Positions 51,155 to 59,477 are shown, counted from the stretch's first letter. The stretch: DNA of 60,518 nucleotides from an uncultured Prevotellaceae bacterium (GCA_902762565.1 CACWOS010000015.1:1-60518), one strand, 5' to 3'. Numbers and translations are program-made. Notes: generated by a model from the sequence alone, not told the origin.

Positions 51155-51940
51155 ATGGAAAAAGAAGCGACAAGACCACTGATACTGATATCGAATGATG
51201 ATGGTTATGCAGCCAAAGGCATCAATGACTTGATAGAGATGGTTCGCCCGATGGGCGATGTGCTGGTGTGTGCTCCTGACGGACCACGTAGTGGACAGGC
51301 ATGCGCCTTTTCGGCCACCGTTCCGCTGACCCTGACCCTGCGTCGCAAGGAGAATGGGGTAGAGGTGTGGTCGTGCAATGGCTCGCCCGTTGACTGCGTC
51401 AAGATGGCATTGGCCAATCTCTGTCCTCGTAAGCCTGATATGGTGATAGGTGGTATCAATCATGGCGACAATGCCTCTGTGAATACGCACTATTCTGGTA
51501 CGATGGGTGTCACGCTGGAGGGTTGTATGAAGTATATCCCCTCAGTGGCTTACTCGCTGTGCGACCATCGGGCCGATGCCGACTTCGAGCCATTGCGCCC
51601 TCATATCGAGCAGATTACGAAACATGTGCTGGAGCACGGACTGCCTTTGGGCGTCTGTCTGAATGTGAACTTCCCACTTCTGGAGTCTCAGTCCTCATAC
51701 AAGGGTGTCAAGGTGTGTCGCATGTCAAAAGGCTCGTGGTATAACGAGTGCAGCAAGTGTCATCATCCGCGTGGCTACGACTATTGGTGGATGGTGGGCC
51801 ACTACCAGAATGACGAGCCAGAGGCTACGGATACCGATCGTTGGGCGCTGGACAATGGCTACGTGGCCATCACCCCAACTCGTATCGATGTGACAGCCTA
51901 CGAGGCAATGGAAGAGTTAACGACGTTAGAAAAGTTATAA
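51155..51940 (+). CDS. surE: 5'/3'-nucleotidase SurE
   Basis: 261 aa. SurE fold with LILISNDDGYAAKGINDLIE (metal-binding Asp-Asp), GSPVDCVKMALANL, INHGDNASVNTHYSGTMGVT (catalytic Asn and Ser) and ITPTRIDVTAYEAMEEL at the end. Dephosphorylates nucleoside monophosphates and perhaps exopolyphosphate. The start at 51155 (MEKEATRPLILISNDD) follows a -7 box TAATTTTG (51138-51145); the longer frame from 51032 would begin in hairpin repeat copy 3 before this promoter. First gene of surE-lpxB (13 bp gap). Confidence 0.95.
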   Translation: MEKEATRPLILISNDDGYAAKGINDLIEMVRPMGDVLVCAPDGPRSGQACAFSATVPLTLTLRRKENGVEVWSCNGSPVDCVKMALANLCPRKPDMVIGGINHGDNASVNTHYSGTMGVTLEGCMKYIPSVAYSLCDHRADADFEPLRPHIEQITKHVLEHGLPLGVCLNVNFPLLESQSSYKGVKVCRMSKGSWYNECSKCHHPRGYDYWWMVGHYQNDEPEATDTDRWALDNGYVAITPTRIDVTAYEAMEELTTLEKL

Positions 51941-51953
51941 TGTTCGACGTTCA

Positions 51954-53093
51954 ATGAAGTATTATCTGATAGCGGGTGAGGCCAGTGGTGACCTACATGC
52001 CTCGCACCTGATGCAGGCTTTGAAGCAGCGCGACAGCGAGGCCGACTTCCGCTTTTTCGGAGGCGACCTGATGGCTGCTGTGGGTGGTACGCGTGTTCGC
52101 CACTATCGCGAGCTGGCGTATATGGGCTTTATTCCAGTACTGTTGCACCTTCGTACTATTCTCAAAAATATGAAGATGTGCAAGGAGGACATAGCCCAGT
52201 GGCAGCCCGATGTTGTCATCCTTGTCGACTATCCTGGCTTTAATCTTAATATCGCCAAGTACATCCATAGCCAACGGCTAGCAGCTAATAGCCACAAGCC
52301 GATGGTCTATTACTACATCTCGCCTAAGATATGGGCATGGAAAGAGTATCGCATCAAGAACATCAAGCGCGATGTCGACGAACTCTTCTCCATCCTGCCT
52401 TTCGAGGTGGAATTCTTCGAACAGAAACACCATTATCCCATCCACTATGTGGGCAATCCGACGGCACAGGAGGTGAGGGAGTTTCTGGCAGCGGACGAAC
52501 ACGGACGGACACAGACTGACGAGAAACCCATTATTGCGCTGTTGGCAGGAAGTCGTAAGCAGGAAATTAAGGATAACCTGCCTGCGATGATTGAGGCCAC
52601 GAAGCATCTGACAGGACAATATGATATCGTGCTGGCTGGTGCGCCAAGCATTGATCCCAACTACTACCAACAGTTCCTAAATGATAGTTCCGTACGACTT
52701 GTCGTCAACGAGACCTATCCTCTGCTGGCCAAGGCTACAGCAGCCCTTGTCACCAGTGGAACAGCCACCCTTGAGACTTGTATGTTCCGTGTGCCGCAGG
52801 TCGTATGCTACGAGACACCTCTGCCCCAGTTGATTGGCTTCCTGAAGCGCCATTTCATCAAAGTTAAATGGGTGTCGCTGGTCAATCTTGTTGCCAATCG
52901 TGAAGTGGTGCGTGAACTGGTGGCTGAGACCTTCAGCGTTGAAAATATCCGTCGCGAGTTGGAAGCCATCTTACCTGGTGGTAGTCAGCGTGAGCGAATG
53001 TTAGCCGATTATGATGAGGTGCACCGTCTGTTAGGAGACAGCCAGGCTCCTGACGAAGCCGCACGGATTATGATTGAGAAGTTAAGAAGTTAA
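51954..53093 (+). CDS. lpxB: Lipid-A-disaccharide synthase
   Basis: 379 aa, GT-B fold of family GT19. MKYYLIAGEASGDLHASHLM (about 1-20), GGDLMAAVGG, YMGFIPVLLHLRTIL, YYYISPKIWAWKEYRIKNIK (about 122-141), FYVGNPT-like IHYVGNPTAQEV, LLAGSRKQEIKDNLPAMIEA (about 197-216) and VTSGTATLETCMFRVPQVVC (about 262-281). Joins UDP-diacylglucosamine and lipid X at the inner-membrane surface. Two repeat-derived parts: IHSQRLAANSHK (52269-52296), about where other LpxBs have a short loop, and the last codons EKLRS and stop. Confidence 0.95.
   Translation: MKYYLIAGEASGDLHASHLMQALKQRDSEADFRFFGGDLMAAVGGTRVRHYRELAYMGFIPVLLHLRTILKNMKMCKEDIAQWQPDVVILVDYPGFNLNIAKYIHSQRLAANSHKPMVYYYISPKIWAWKEYRIKNIKRDVDELFSILPFEVEFFEQKHHYPIHYVGNPTAQEVREFLAADEHGRTQTDEKPIIALLAGSRKQEIKDNLPAMIEATKHLTGQYDIVLAGAPSIDPNYYQQFLNDSSVRLVVNETYPLLAKATAALVTSGTATLETCMFRVPQVVCYETPLPQLIGFLKRHFIKVKWVSLVNLVANREVVRELVAETFSVENIRRELEAILPGGSQRERMLADYDEVHRLLGDSQAPDEAARIMIEKLRS
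52269..52296 (+). repeat. Phrase repeat inside lpxB (AGCCAACGGCTAGCAGCTAA type)
   Basis: Matches 14 of 16 bases with the phrase repeat at the dxs-trkA junction and encodes SQRLAANSHK in frame, just before the conserved YYYISPKIWAW segment. Confidence 0.55.
53080..53093 (+). repeat. AAGTTAAG phrase encoding the lpxB end
   Basis: gagaagttaagaagttaa gives EKLRS and the stop. Same octamer as the tract at 36805-36848. Confidence 0.6.
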
Positions 53094-53142
53094 TAAAATA
53101 TGAATCAACTATTGATATAGAAAAATAGATAATAAGAAAGAC

Positions 53143-53877
53143 ATGAAAAAGCTTTTTATGATTGCACTGATGACTGTTATAGCCTTAGGTGCTCAGGCAC
53201 AGAACATTCAGTTGCACTACGATTTTGGTCACTCCCTCTATGATGGTCTATCAGGTAGACCTAACGTTACCACCACTGTCGAGATGTTCAAACCAGACAA
53301 GTGGGGCAGCACCTTCATGTTCACTGACATCGACTATTTCACTGACGGTGCCGCTGGTGCCTATTGGGAGATTTCTCGTGAGTTCAAACTAGGTCAACAG
53401 ACACCTTTTGCTCTCCATTTGGAATACGACGGTGGAGCTACCACTATCGAACATACAGGCATAGGCAACCGCTTCCAACACGCCTTCCTAGGTGGTATGG
53501 CTTGGAATTGGGCCAGCAGCGACTTCTCGAAGACACTTTCCCTTCAGGCCATGTATAAATACTACTTCAAAGGAGCTGGCCGTGGTGCTTTCAACGGATT
53601 CCAAGTCACTGGTGTATGGGGCGACACCTTTGCTGGTGGTCTCTGCACCTTCTCAGGCTTCCTCGATGTCTGGTACGACAAGGATGTCTGTGGCAAGCTC
53701 ATCGTACTGAGCGAACCCCAGTTCTGGTTCAATCTCAACAAGTTGAAAGGTATGGACGGCATTAACGTCAGCCTTGGTACCGAGGTCGAAATCAGCAACA
53801 ACTTTGTGTTCGATGCCGATGGCAACAGTCATAAGTTCTATGCCATTCCTACCTTGGCAGCCAAATGGACGTTCTAG
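53143..53877 (+). CDS. DUF5020 outer-membrane protein (Tsx-like barrel)
   Basis: 244 aa. Signal peptide MKKLFMIALMTVIALGAQAQ. The mature part resembles DUF5020/nucleoside-specific channel proteins: NIQLHYDFGHSLYD, VTTTVEMFKPDKWGSTFMF (the E..kpD.wG..F.F..i motif), AYWEISREFKLG, YDGGATTI and alternating aromatic strands to the terminal KWTF, an outer-membrane beta-barrel end. Possible nucleoside channel; the neighbouring SurE nucleotidase would fit but the link is speculative. Its stop TAG overlaps the stop of the convergent DUF4886 gene on the CTAG at 53874-53877. Confidence 0.8.
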   Translation: MKKLFMIALMTVIALGAQAQNIQLHYDFGHSLYDGLSGRPNVTTTVEMFKPDKWGSTFMFTDIDYFTDGAAGAYWEISREFKLGQQTPFALHLEYDGGATTIEHTGIGNRFQHAFLGGMAWNWASSDFSKTLSLQAMYKYYFKGAGRGAFNGFQVTGVWGDTFAGGLCTFSGFLDVWYDKDVCGKLIVLSEPQFWFNLNKLKGMDGINVSLGTEVEISNNFVFDADGNSHKFYAIPTLAAKWTF

Positions 53878-54704
53878 AAACTCAGGTAACGCCCTTGTTG
53901 CTGCATGAACATGGCCTCGTGCGCAGCAAGTTGGCATACTTGGGCTTCTTCTTCAGTGATGGTGTCTGGCCAGTAGTGATTGCCGTCGACAATGCGTCCT
54001 GTGAGGAACTCGCACCACGTGCAGGCTGCTGTATAGCGTCCAGTGGTCAGTGAGAGGTGATAGCCGTCACGGTTCAGCGTGTCGCCTAGTCGGTAGCGGG
54101 CCAGTTGGATAGCAGTACCAGAAGGAATGACGCGTGGATTTCCGATGACAGGCAGTATGTTCTGCATGGTACTGACAATGGCTGTATACATCTTATGCTG
54201 GCTATTGTCGTAAGGCACGAAGTTCTTTGACTGAAAATCCTCGGCATAGGCCCAGGTCATGTGCCACACAAATTCTACATGCAGATTGGTGGTATAGCTC
54301 TGCACCAGACGCTTGAATTGTCCCAGATTGCCGTAGGTCTTGGGCAGTCCGGAATAGTGGCTGGCCTGCTGCAGCGTAATGATATCCCACTGTTCGTCGC
54401 GGATAATGGTCTTCAGGTCAACCTTCTTTTTATTCGAACGGATGCCGCGCACCACCTTTCGATATTCATAGTCAGCCTTGCCCGTCAGCAGGTTGTCGTA
54501 GTGACGGTCAATGGAGCACCCCCCGATATAGGCGTTGCCAATGACGAGCGAGTCGCCTTGAGCAGCAGCCAGTTCATAGAGATACTGCTCCACGGCATCC
54601 TGCGAAAAACTATTGCCAATGGCTAATACTTTGACGACCTTGGCATCAGCAGTGATAAGTGATAAGTGATAAACGACAAGTAATAGTAAAGCAAACTTTT
54701 TCAT
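53874..54704 (-). CDS. DUF4886 (SGNH-hydrolase-like) secreted protein
   Basis: 276 aa. The signal peptide has core LLLLVVYHLSLITADA, of which VVYHLSLI is encoded by a 7-bp repeat. Mature start VVKVLAIGNSFSQDAVEQYL: GNSFS is the SGNH block I. Later WDIITLQQASHYSG (block III-like) and NRDGYHLSLTTGRYTAAC with the Asp-x-x-His pair. Probably a carbohydrate esterase or related hydrolase of the periplasm. Last gene of a minus-strand group with the sigma factor and GH5 (15 bp gap). Confidence 0.82.
   Translation of the reverse strand: MKKFALLLLVVYHLSLITADAKVVKVLAIGNSFSQDAVEQYLYELAAAQGDSLVIGNAYIGGCSIDRHYDNLLTGKADYEYRKVVRGIRSNKKKVDLKTIIRDEQWDIITLQQASHYSGLPKTYGNLGQFKRLVQSYTTNLHVEFVWHMTWAYAEDFQSKNFVPYDNSQHKMYTAIVSTMQNILPVIGNPRVIPSGTAIQLARYRLGDTLNRDGYHLSLTTGRYTAACTWCEFLTGRIVDGNHYWPDTITEEEAQVCQLAAHEAMFMQQQGRYLSF
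54651..54671. repeat. Heptamer repeat (AGTGATA x3) inside DUF4886 signal peptide
   Basis: Three exact 7-bp units. On the minus strand they encode the YHLSLI part of the signal peptide. Confidence 0.85.
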
Positions 54705-54711
54705 TTTTCGT

Positions 54712-54730
54712 CTTACATCTTACATCTTAC
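54712..54730. repeat. Heptamer repeat (CTTACAT) at the sigma factor stop
   Basis: Two exact 7-bp units and a partial third. On the minus strand it encodes the final SKM and the TAA stop of the sigma factor. Confidence 0.75.
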
Positions 54731-55274
54731 TTTTTGCAGCATGGCGCAGCTTGCGCACGGCCTTGTCGCGTTCCTGACGTACGCGTTCGCGCTTCAGTCC
54801 CATATCCTCGGCTATCTCGGCCATAGTCTGTCGCCACCCCTTCAGTCCGTAATAGCGGCTGATCACCTCACGCTCACGATCGTTAAGTACATCGATGCAG
54901 GAGAGCAGATCGTCGTTGAGGGTTTCTTCCTCGACGATGGCATCGGCCTTTTCTGCATGTACGTCTTCCAACACGTTGAGCAGCGTGAAGTTGTTGCGGC
55001 TGCCTACGGGCAGTGATTCGTCAGTAGAACGCACGTCGGTATCCGTGCTGGCCTTGGTAATGGCAGTCTCAATGGCGCGACGTATATAAGGTGCGGCAAA
55101 GGTGACAAAGGGTTTGCCACGCTCAGGGTCAAACTTTTCGGCAGCTTTCATCAGACCGATAGCACCCTCGCTGACCAAGTCGTCAGTGCTAAGAATGTCG
55201 CTACGATACTGGCGCGCCAGTGTCACCACATAGCCCATATTGGCAGTGATGAGTTTTTCTTGTTCTTTTGTCAT
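54720..55274 (-). CDS. Short sigma-70 family RNA polymerase sigma factor
   Basis: 184 aa. Sigma region 2 (about 8-75: NMGYVVTLARQYRSDILSTD, SEGAIGLMKAAEKFDPERGK, FVTFAAPYIRRAIETAI) and region 4 (about 125-180: VLNDREREVISRYYGLKGWR then MAEIAEDMGLKRERVRQERD). Region 3 is nearly absent; a linker (TDVRSTDESLPVGSRNNFTL) replaces it. Between group-2/SigA-like and ECF in size; some Bacteroidetes carry such short RpoD-like factors. No anti-sigma gene adjacent. Start overlaps the GH5 stop by 4 bp. Confidence 0.85.
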   Translation of the reverse strand: MTKEQEKLITANMGYVVTLARQYRSDILSTDDLVSEGAIGLMKAAEKFDPERGKPFVTFAAPYIRRAIETAITKASTDTDVRSTDESLPVGSRNNFTLLNVLEDVHAEKADAIVEEETLNDDLLSCIDVLNDREREVISRYYGLKGWRQTMAEIAEDMGLKRERVRQERDKAVRKLRHAAKSKM

Positions 55275-56125
55275 AGGTCGTGTATCGTTAAGAATTTTTT
55301 TACGAAGCTAATGCCCAGCCGATGGCACATCGCTACCCATTGGGCTTCGCTCTCTAAGTCAATAGGTCCTTCGCCCGAGGCTTCCATGGCACCGCATTCT
55401 GATATAAATATTGGTATGCCCTGACGGACAGCATCCTCCGTACGTTGACGCAGGTCGTCGCCATGCGTGGCAGCATAGAAATGGACGGTGTACATCACGT
55501 TCTGGAAACCATCGAGTGGGCTGTTGGTGACCAGATGAATGTCCTGATTCCAGTGCGGACATCCCACCAGCACGATATTATCTGGGTCATAACGGCGGAT
55601 TTCGCTGATGACCTCTGAGGCATATTTCTTGATGCTAGTCCATGTTTCTTCGATGGGCTCGTTGTATATTTCGTAGATGATGTGTGGGTAACGACCGTAA
55701 CGTTGCGCTATCTCGCCAAAGAACTGACGAGCCTCCTGGGTGTGCATGCTGTTGGCGTGCCAGTCGATGATAACATAGATGTTCTGCTTGATGGCCGTCT
55801 CTATCACGGGCTTAAGACATGCCATAGCCTGCTGTGGATGAGCCAGATAGCCGTTCCCCTCGGAAACCTCCATGGCCAGACGCAGCAACGGATATTGTCC
55901 CTCGCGCTTGAGCGTCTTCATGTACTTCTTGTTGTACATGCGTGGCCAACGAGTGTCCCATTCAAGGTTCAGGCCGTGCAGTATAACGGGTTGTCCCTGC
56001 TGGTCGCACAACTGGGCCCCCTTGACTTGCAGTTGCCCATATTGCTTGACGGGGTCGACAGCGCGCGCACTATATGCACAGCCGACACACCAGCATAGCA
56101 GCACTATGGTCAACAGCTTCTTCAT
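55271..56125 (-). CDS. Glycoside hydrolase family 5 enzyme, C-terminus seems truncated
   Basis: 284 aa. Signal peptide with LLCWCVGCAYSARA (possible lipoprotein Cys). GH5 cellulase-type TIM barrel: LHGLNLEWDTRWPRMYNKKY, VYVIIDWHANSMHTQEA (quote from NIYVIIDWHANSMH), acid/base Glu in IIYEIYNEPIEETW, TVHFYAATHG and nucleophile Glu in IFISECGAMEASG. After the last helix (AQWVAMCHRLGIS) family members normally continue with a strand containing a conserved Trp (W-x-x-W/S-L/I) and more; here it ends FVKKFLTIHDL. No other frame restores it, so a deletion joining it to the sigma gene is likely. Activity doubtful; substrate beta-glucan or mannan. Confidence 0.8.
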   Translation of the reverse strand: MKKLLTIVLLCWCVGCAYSARAVDPVKQYGQLQVKGAQLCDQQGQPVILHGLNLEWDTRWPRMYNKKYMKTLKREGQYPLLRLAMEVSEGNGYLAHPQQAMACLKPVIETAIKQNIYVIIDWHANSMHTQEARQFFGEIAQRYGRYPHIIYEIYNEPIEETWTSIKKYASEVISEIRRYDPDNIVLVGCPHWNQDIHLVTNSPLDGFQNVMYTVHFYAATHGDDLRQRTEDAVRQGIPIFISECGAMEASGEGPIDLESEAQWVAMCHRLGISFVKKFLTIHDL

Positions 56126-56127
56126 AG

Positions 56128-56982
56128 CTAAAACAGTGACAGCGTATACAGATAGACGACAGCAGCGGGAATGGCTAGCAGCGAAGAGTCGAAACGGTCG
56201 AGCATGCCACCATGTCCAGGCAGAATGTTGCCACTATCCTTGATGCCCAGTGTACGTTTGAAGAGACTCTCTACCAAGTCGCCCCACGTGCCAAAGACAA
56301 CGACCACCAATCCCAGACCTAACCATTGGGGGAGCGTCAGCATCACGTCGTCTATGTAGATGGAGATGGCTGCAGCGACAGCCAGCACCACGACGGCACC
56401 ACCGATGGAACCCTCCCACGATTTACCAGGGGAGATGCGTGGGAAGAGTTTATGGCGACCAATGAGCGAGCCTACACAATAGGCACCAGTGTCATTCATC
56501 CACAGGAATACGAAGACACTCAGTGGCAACAGCGTGTTGAAAACGACCACACCACTGCTGTCACTCGTGAATGCCAACACGTTGAGCAGCGAAAAGGGTA
56601 GGGCGATATACATTTGCGACAGCATGGTGTAGGCCCAGTCCTGAACCGGGTCGTCCTGTTTCAGGTACAGTTCGGCTATCAGCAGATAAATGATGGTAAT
56701 CAGATAGGGGATGAACACCACGCTCTTAGCCACACCGCCATAGAGATCGCTGCAGAAGTAGGTCATCGCAAAGAAGAAATAGACACCTGCAACGGTGCAG
56801 ATAAAGCGATTGATGGTGACGTTTTCGCGCTCGTTGACCAGACCCGTAAACTCCCATATTGTCAGGCCTGTTACGATGCTGAACAGCAGCACCATAGCCT
56901 CAGGTCGCAAAAAGCTGGCTACGATGGCTGCCACGAAGATGACGCCTGTGATGGTTCTAATGATAAAGTTCTTCATAAGCAT
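56128..56982 (-). CDS. cdsA: Phosphatidate cytidylyltransferase
   Basis: 284 aa, about eight membrane helices. CDS signature near the C-terminus: ESLFKRTLGIKDSGNILPGH then GGMLDRFDSSL (the KR-x-x-x-x-KD...PGHGGxxDRxDS pattern), with AYCVGSLIGRHKLFPRISPG upstream. Makes CDP-diacylglycerol from phosphatidic acid for all phospholipids. Start may be the ATG at 56982 or 56976. GH5 follows after 2 bp; ftsH precedes, separated by a repeat. Confidence 0.93.
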   Translation of the reverse strand: MLMKNFIIRTITGVIFVAAIVASFLRPEAMVLLFSIVTGLTIWEFTGLVNERENVTINRFICTVAGVYFFFAMTYFCSDLYGGVAKSVVFIPYLITIIYLLIAELYLKQDDPVQDWAYTMLSQMYIALPFSLLNVLAFTSDSSGVVVFNTLLPLSVFVFLWMNDTGAYCVGSLIGRHKLFPRISPGKSWEGSIGGAVVVLAVAAAISIYIDDVMLTLPQWLGLGLVVVVFGTWGDLVESLFKRTLGIKDSGNILPGHGGMLDRFDSSLLAIPAAVVYLYTLSLF

Positions 56983-57003
56983 TTTTTATTTAGCGGTAGC
57001 AAA

Positions 57004-57055
57004 TTCTTCACTCTTCACTCTTCACTGTTCACTCTTCATTATTCACTCCTTCACT
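57004..57055. repeat. Heptamer repeat (ACTCTTC/ACTGTTC type) encoding the FtsH tail
   Basis: About seven 7-bp units (actcttc, actcttc, actgttc, actcttc, attattc, actcctt). On the minus strand it encodes EGVNNEE and the TGA of FtsH and continues into the cdsA spacer. Confidence 0.88.
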
Positions 57056-59077
57056 AGAGCTTTGCTCGTTCTTCTCGCCTTGCGCCTCTAGCTCGCGGGC
57101 ACGCTCTTCGGCCATGCGCTCGGCATCGGCACGCATCTGAGCCTCGAGCAGTTCTTCTGAACGGCTCTGCCAAGGACGCTTGCCAAAGATTTTCTCCACG
57201 TCATCGGCAAAGATCACTTCACGGTCTACCAGCAACTGAGCCAGCTGGGCGTGACCCTCCTTGTGTTCCGTCAGTATCTGCTTCGCACGCTCGTACTGCT
57301 CGTTCACCATCTTCAGCACCTCGTCGTCCATAATCTTGGCAGTAGTCTCCGAATAAGGACGCTGGAACTGGTACTCCTGATTGTTATAGTAGCACAGATT
57401 AGGCAGTTTCTCGCTCATACCTGCAAAGGCCACCATGCCGTATGCCTGCTTGGTGGTACGCTCCAGGTCGTTCATGGCACCCGTAGAGATGCTACCAATG
57501 AACAGCTCCTCGGCAGCACGTCCACCTAGCAGCGAACACATCTCGTCGAGCATGGCCTCTTTGGTCTGCAGCACACGCTCTTCAGGCAGATACCACGCTG
57601 CTCCCAGGGCACGACCACGTGGTACGATGCTCACCTTCACCAATGGGTTGGCAAACTCCGTGAACCACGAGATGGTAGCGTGACCAGCCTCGTGGATGGC
57701 TATCGAACGTTTCTCGGCCTCCGTCATCACCTTCGTCTTCTTCTCCAGACCACCAATGATGCGATCTACAGCGTCCAGGAAGTCCTGCTTACCCACCTTC
57801 TCGCGGTTGAAACGGGCAGCAATCAGGGCAGCCTCATTGCAGACATTGGCAATATCGGCACCAGAGAAACCAGGCGTCTGACGAGCTAGGAAGTCCACAT
57901 CGACACTCTCGTCCAGTTTCAAGGGCTTCAGGTGAACCATAAACACCTCCTTGCGCTCGTTCAGGTCGGGCAGGTCTACATGTATCTGGCGATCGAAACG
58001 TCCAGCACGCAACAGTGCAGAGTCCAGCATGTCGGCACGGTTGGTGGCTGCCAACGTGATGATACCGCTATTCGTGGCAAAACCGTCCATCTCCGTCAGC
58101 AGGGCGTTCAGCGTGTTCTCGCGCTCGTCGTTACCACCCATGGCGGGATTCTTCGAGCGAGCACGTCCTACGGCGTCAATCTCGTCGATGAAGATGATAC
58201 AGGGTGCCTTGCTCTTGGCTTTTTCGAAAAGGTCGCGTACACGCGAGGCACCCACACCTACGAACATCTCCACGAAGTCTGAACCCGACATCGAGAAGAA
58301 CGGCACACCAGCCTCACCAGCTACCGCCTTGGCCAGCAGCGTCTTACCTGTTCCCGGAGGACCTACCAGCAGGGCGCCCTTGGGAATCTTACCACCCAAC
58401 TCCGTGTATTTCTGCGGATTCTTCAGGAAGTCCACTATCTCCTGCATCTCCTGCTTGGCGCCAGCCTGTCCGGCCACGTCCTTGAAGGTGATGCCCAGCT
58501 CGCCGCCTTTTTCGTACATCTGTGCCTTCGACTTGCCTACGTTGAAGATGCCACCGCCCATGCCAGCGCTAGTGCCGCCACCCATGCGACGCATGATAAA
58601 CATCCACACCATGATGATGCCGCCAAAGAACAGGATGTTCATAATCAGCGAGTTGAAGAATTCACTCTCCTTCGAGTTGTCATACGAGTACTTGCCTGAG
58701 AACTTGCCAGCCTCTCTGGCCTCATTCACAAAAGCCTCCACTTGGTCTGTCGACCCTATGGCCACACTCACGCTAGGCGCTTTGCCCGTCTGTTCCACGC
58801 CTTTGTGGAATACGTCACGAATGTGTTCAGGCTTGATGTATACCTGCAGCGTGTTCGAGTAGTTGTTGACCACTATCTCACTCGCATAACCCTTCATCAC
58901 CATCGTTTTAAATTCCGAGTATGACGTCTGGGTTGTAACGCTCGAACTCTCACGTCCTTGCGTCATGTAGAGCACTATCAGCGTAATAATCACGATGCCG
59001 TAGATCCAGTTCATGTTGAATCTCGGCATATTCATCTGAGGGCCCTTCTTCTGGGGTTGTCTATTTTGTTGTTCCAT
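57029..59077 (-). CDS. ftsH: ATP-dependent zinc metalloprotease FtsH
   Basis: 682 aa. Two N-terminal membrane helices ([19 protein letters not shown] and [17 protein letters not shown]) with a periplasmic domain between. AAA+ module: Walker [20 protein letters not shown] (about 229-247), Walker [37 protein letters not shown]. Zinc site HEAGH (about 433-437) and C-terminal Asp. Membrane-bound protease that degrades misfolded and regulatory proteins. The Glu/Ser-rich C-terminal tail is partly repeat-encoded. Between rsfS and cdsA. Confidence 0.97.
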   Translation of the reverse strand: MEQQNRQPQKKGPQMNMPRFNMNWIYGIVIITLIVLYMTQGRESSSVTTQTSYSEFKTMVMKGYASEIVVNNYSNTLQVYIKPEHIRDVFHKGVEQTGKAPSVSVAIGSTDQVEAFVNEAREAGKFSGKYSYDNSKESEFFNSLIMNILFFGGIIMVWMFIMRRMGGGTSAGMGGGIFNVGKSKAQMYEKGGELGITFKDVAGQAGAKQEMQEIVDFLKNPQKYTELGGKIPKGALLVGPPGTGKTLLAKAVAGEAGVPFFSMSGSDFVEMFVGVGASRVRDLFEKAKSKAPCIIFIDEIDAVGRARSKNPAMGGNDERENTLNALLTEMDGFATNSGIITLAATNRADMLDSALLRAGRFDRQIHVDLPDLNERKEVFMVHLKPLKLDESVDVDFLARQTPGFSGADIANVCNEAALIAARFNREKVGKQDFLDAVDRIIGGLEKKTKVMTEAEKRSIAIHEAGHATISWFTEFANPLVKVSIVPRGRALGAAWYLPEERVLQTKEAMLDEMCSLLGGRAAEELFIGSISTGAMNDLERTTKQAYGMVAFAGMSEKLPNLCYYNNQEYQFQRPYSETTAKIMDDEVLKMVNEQYERAKQILTEHKEGHAQLAQLLVDREVIFADDVEKIFGKRPWQSRSEELLEAQMRADAERMAEERARELEAQGEKNEQSSSEGVNNEE

Positions 59078-59118
59078 TAACTATTCACTATTCACTATTC
59101 ACTATTCACTGTTCACTT
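59078..59118. repeat. Heptamer repeat (ATTCACT x4-5) between rsfS and ftsH
   Basis: Perfect ATTCACT units, then one ATTCACTGTTCACT variant. It fills the whole spacer from the rsfS stop to the ftsH ATG. Related to the tract at the other end of ftsH. Confidence 0.9.
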
Positions 59119-59477
59119 TAATCCAAGTCTGGTATTTGAACTAACTCCGCATCTTCCCAAAGATGCTCTAAATCGTAGTAGCTTCTCACGTCGGGCAAGA
59201 ATACATGCACCAGTACGTCGCCGTAATCCATAGCCACCCACTGTGCATTTTCCAACCCAGCTACGCGAGCAGGCTTCTCGTCCAACTCCTTGCGTGCCAT
59301 TTCGCCTATCGATTCAGTAATGGCCTCGACCTGAGCAGGCGATGAACCCTGACAAATCACGAAGTAGCGTGCTATGGCCCCCTCAATACCCTGAAGGTCT
59401 GCCACTACGATGCGCTGGCCTTTTTTCTCTTGAATTCCCTTTTTAATTGTTTCTACTAATTGTGTTGTTTGCTCCAT
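59118..59477 (-). CDS. rsfS: Ribosome silencing factor RsfS
   Basis: 119 aa, Oligomerisation/RsfS (DUF143, Iojap) domain: VVADLQGIEGAIARYFVICQ, ARVAGLENAQWVAMDYGDVL and VHVFLPDVRSYYDLEHLWED, the conserved W-D-Y-G-D-V-x-V-H-x-F and YY-L-E-x-LW-D signatures. Blocks subunit joining by binding ribosomal protein L14 under starvation. First gene of the rsfS-ftsH-cdsA unit. Confidence 0.95.
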   Translation of the reverse strand: MEQTTQLVETIKKGIQEKKGQRIVVADLQGIEGAIARYFVICQGSSPAQVEAITESIGEMARKELDEKPARVAGLENAQWVAMDYGDVLVHVFLPDVRSYYDLEHLWEDAELVQIPDLD

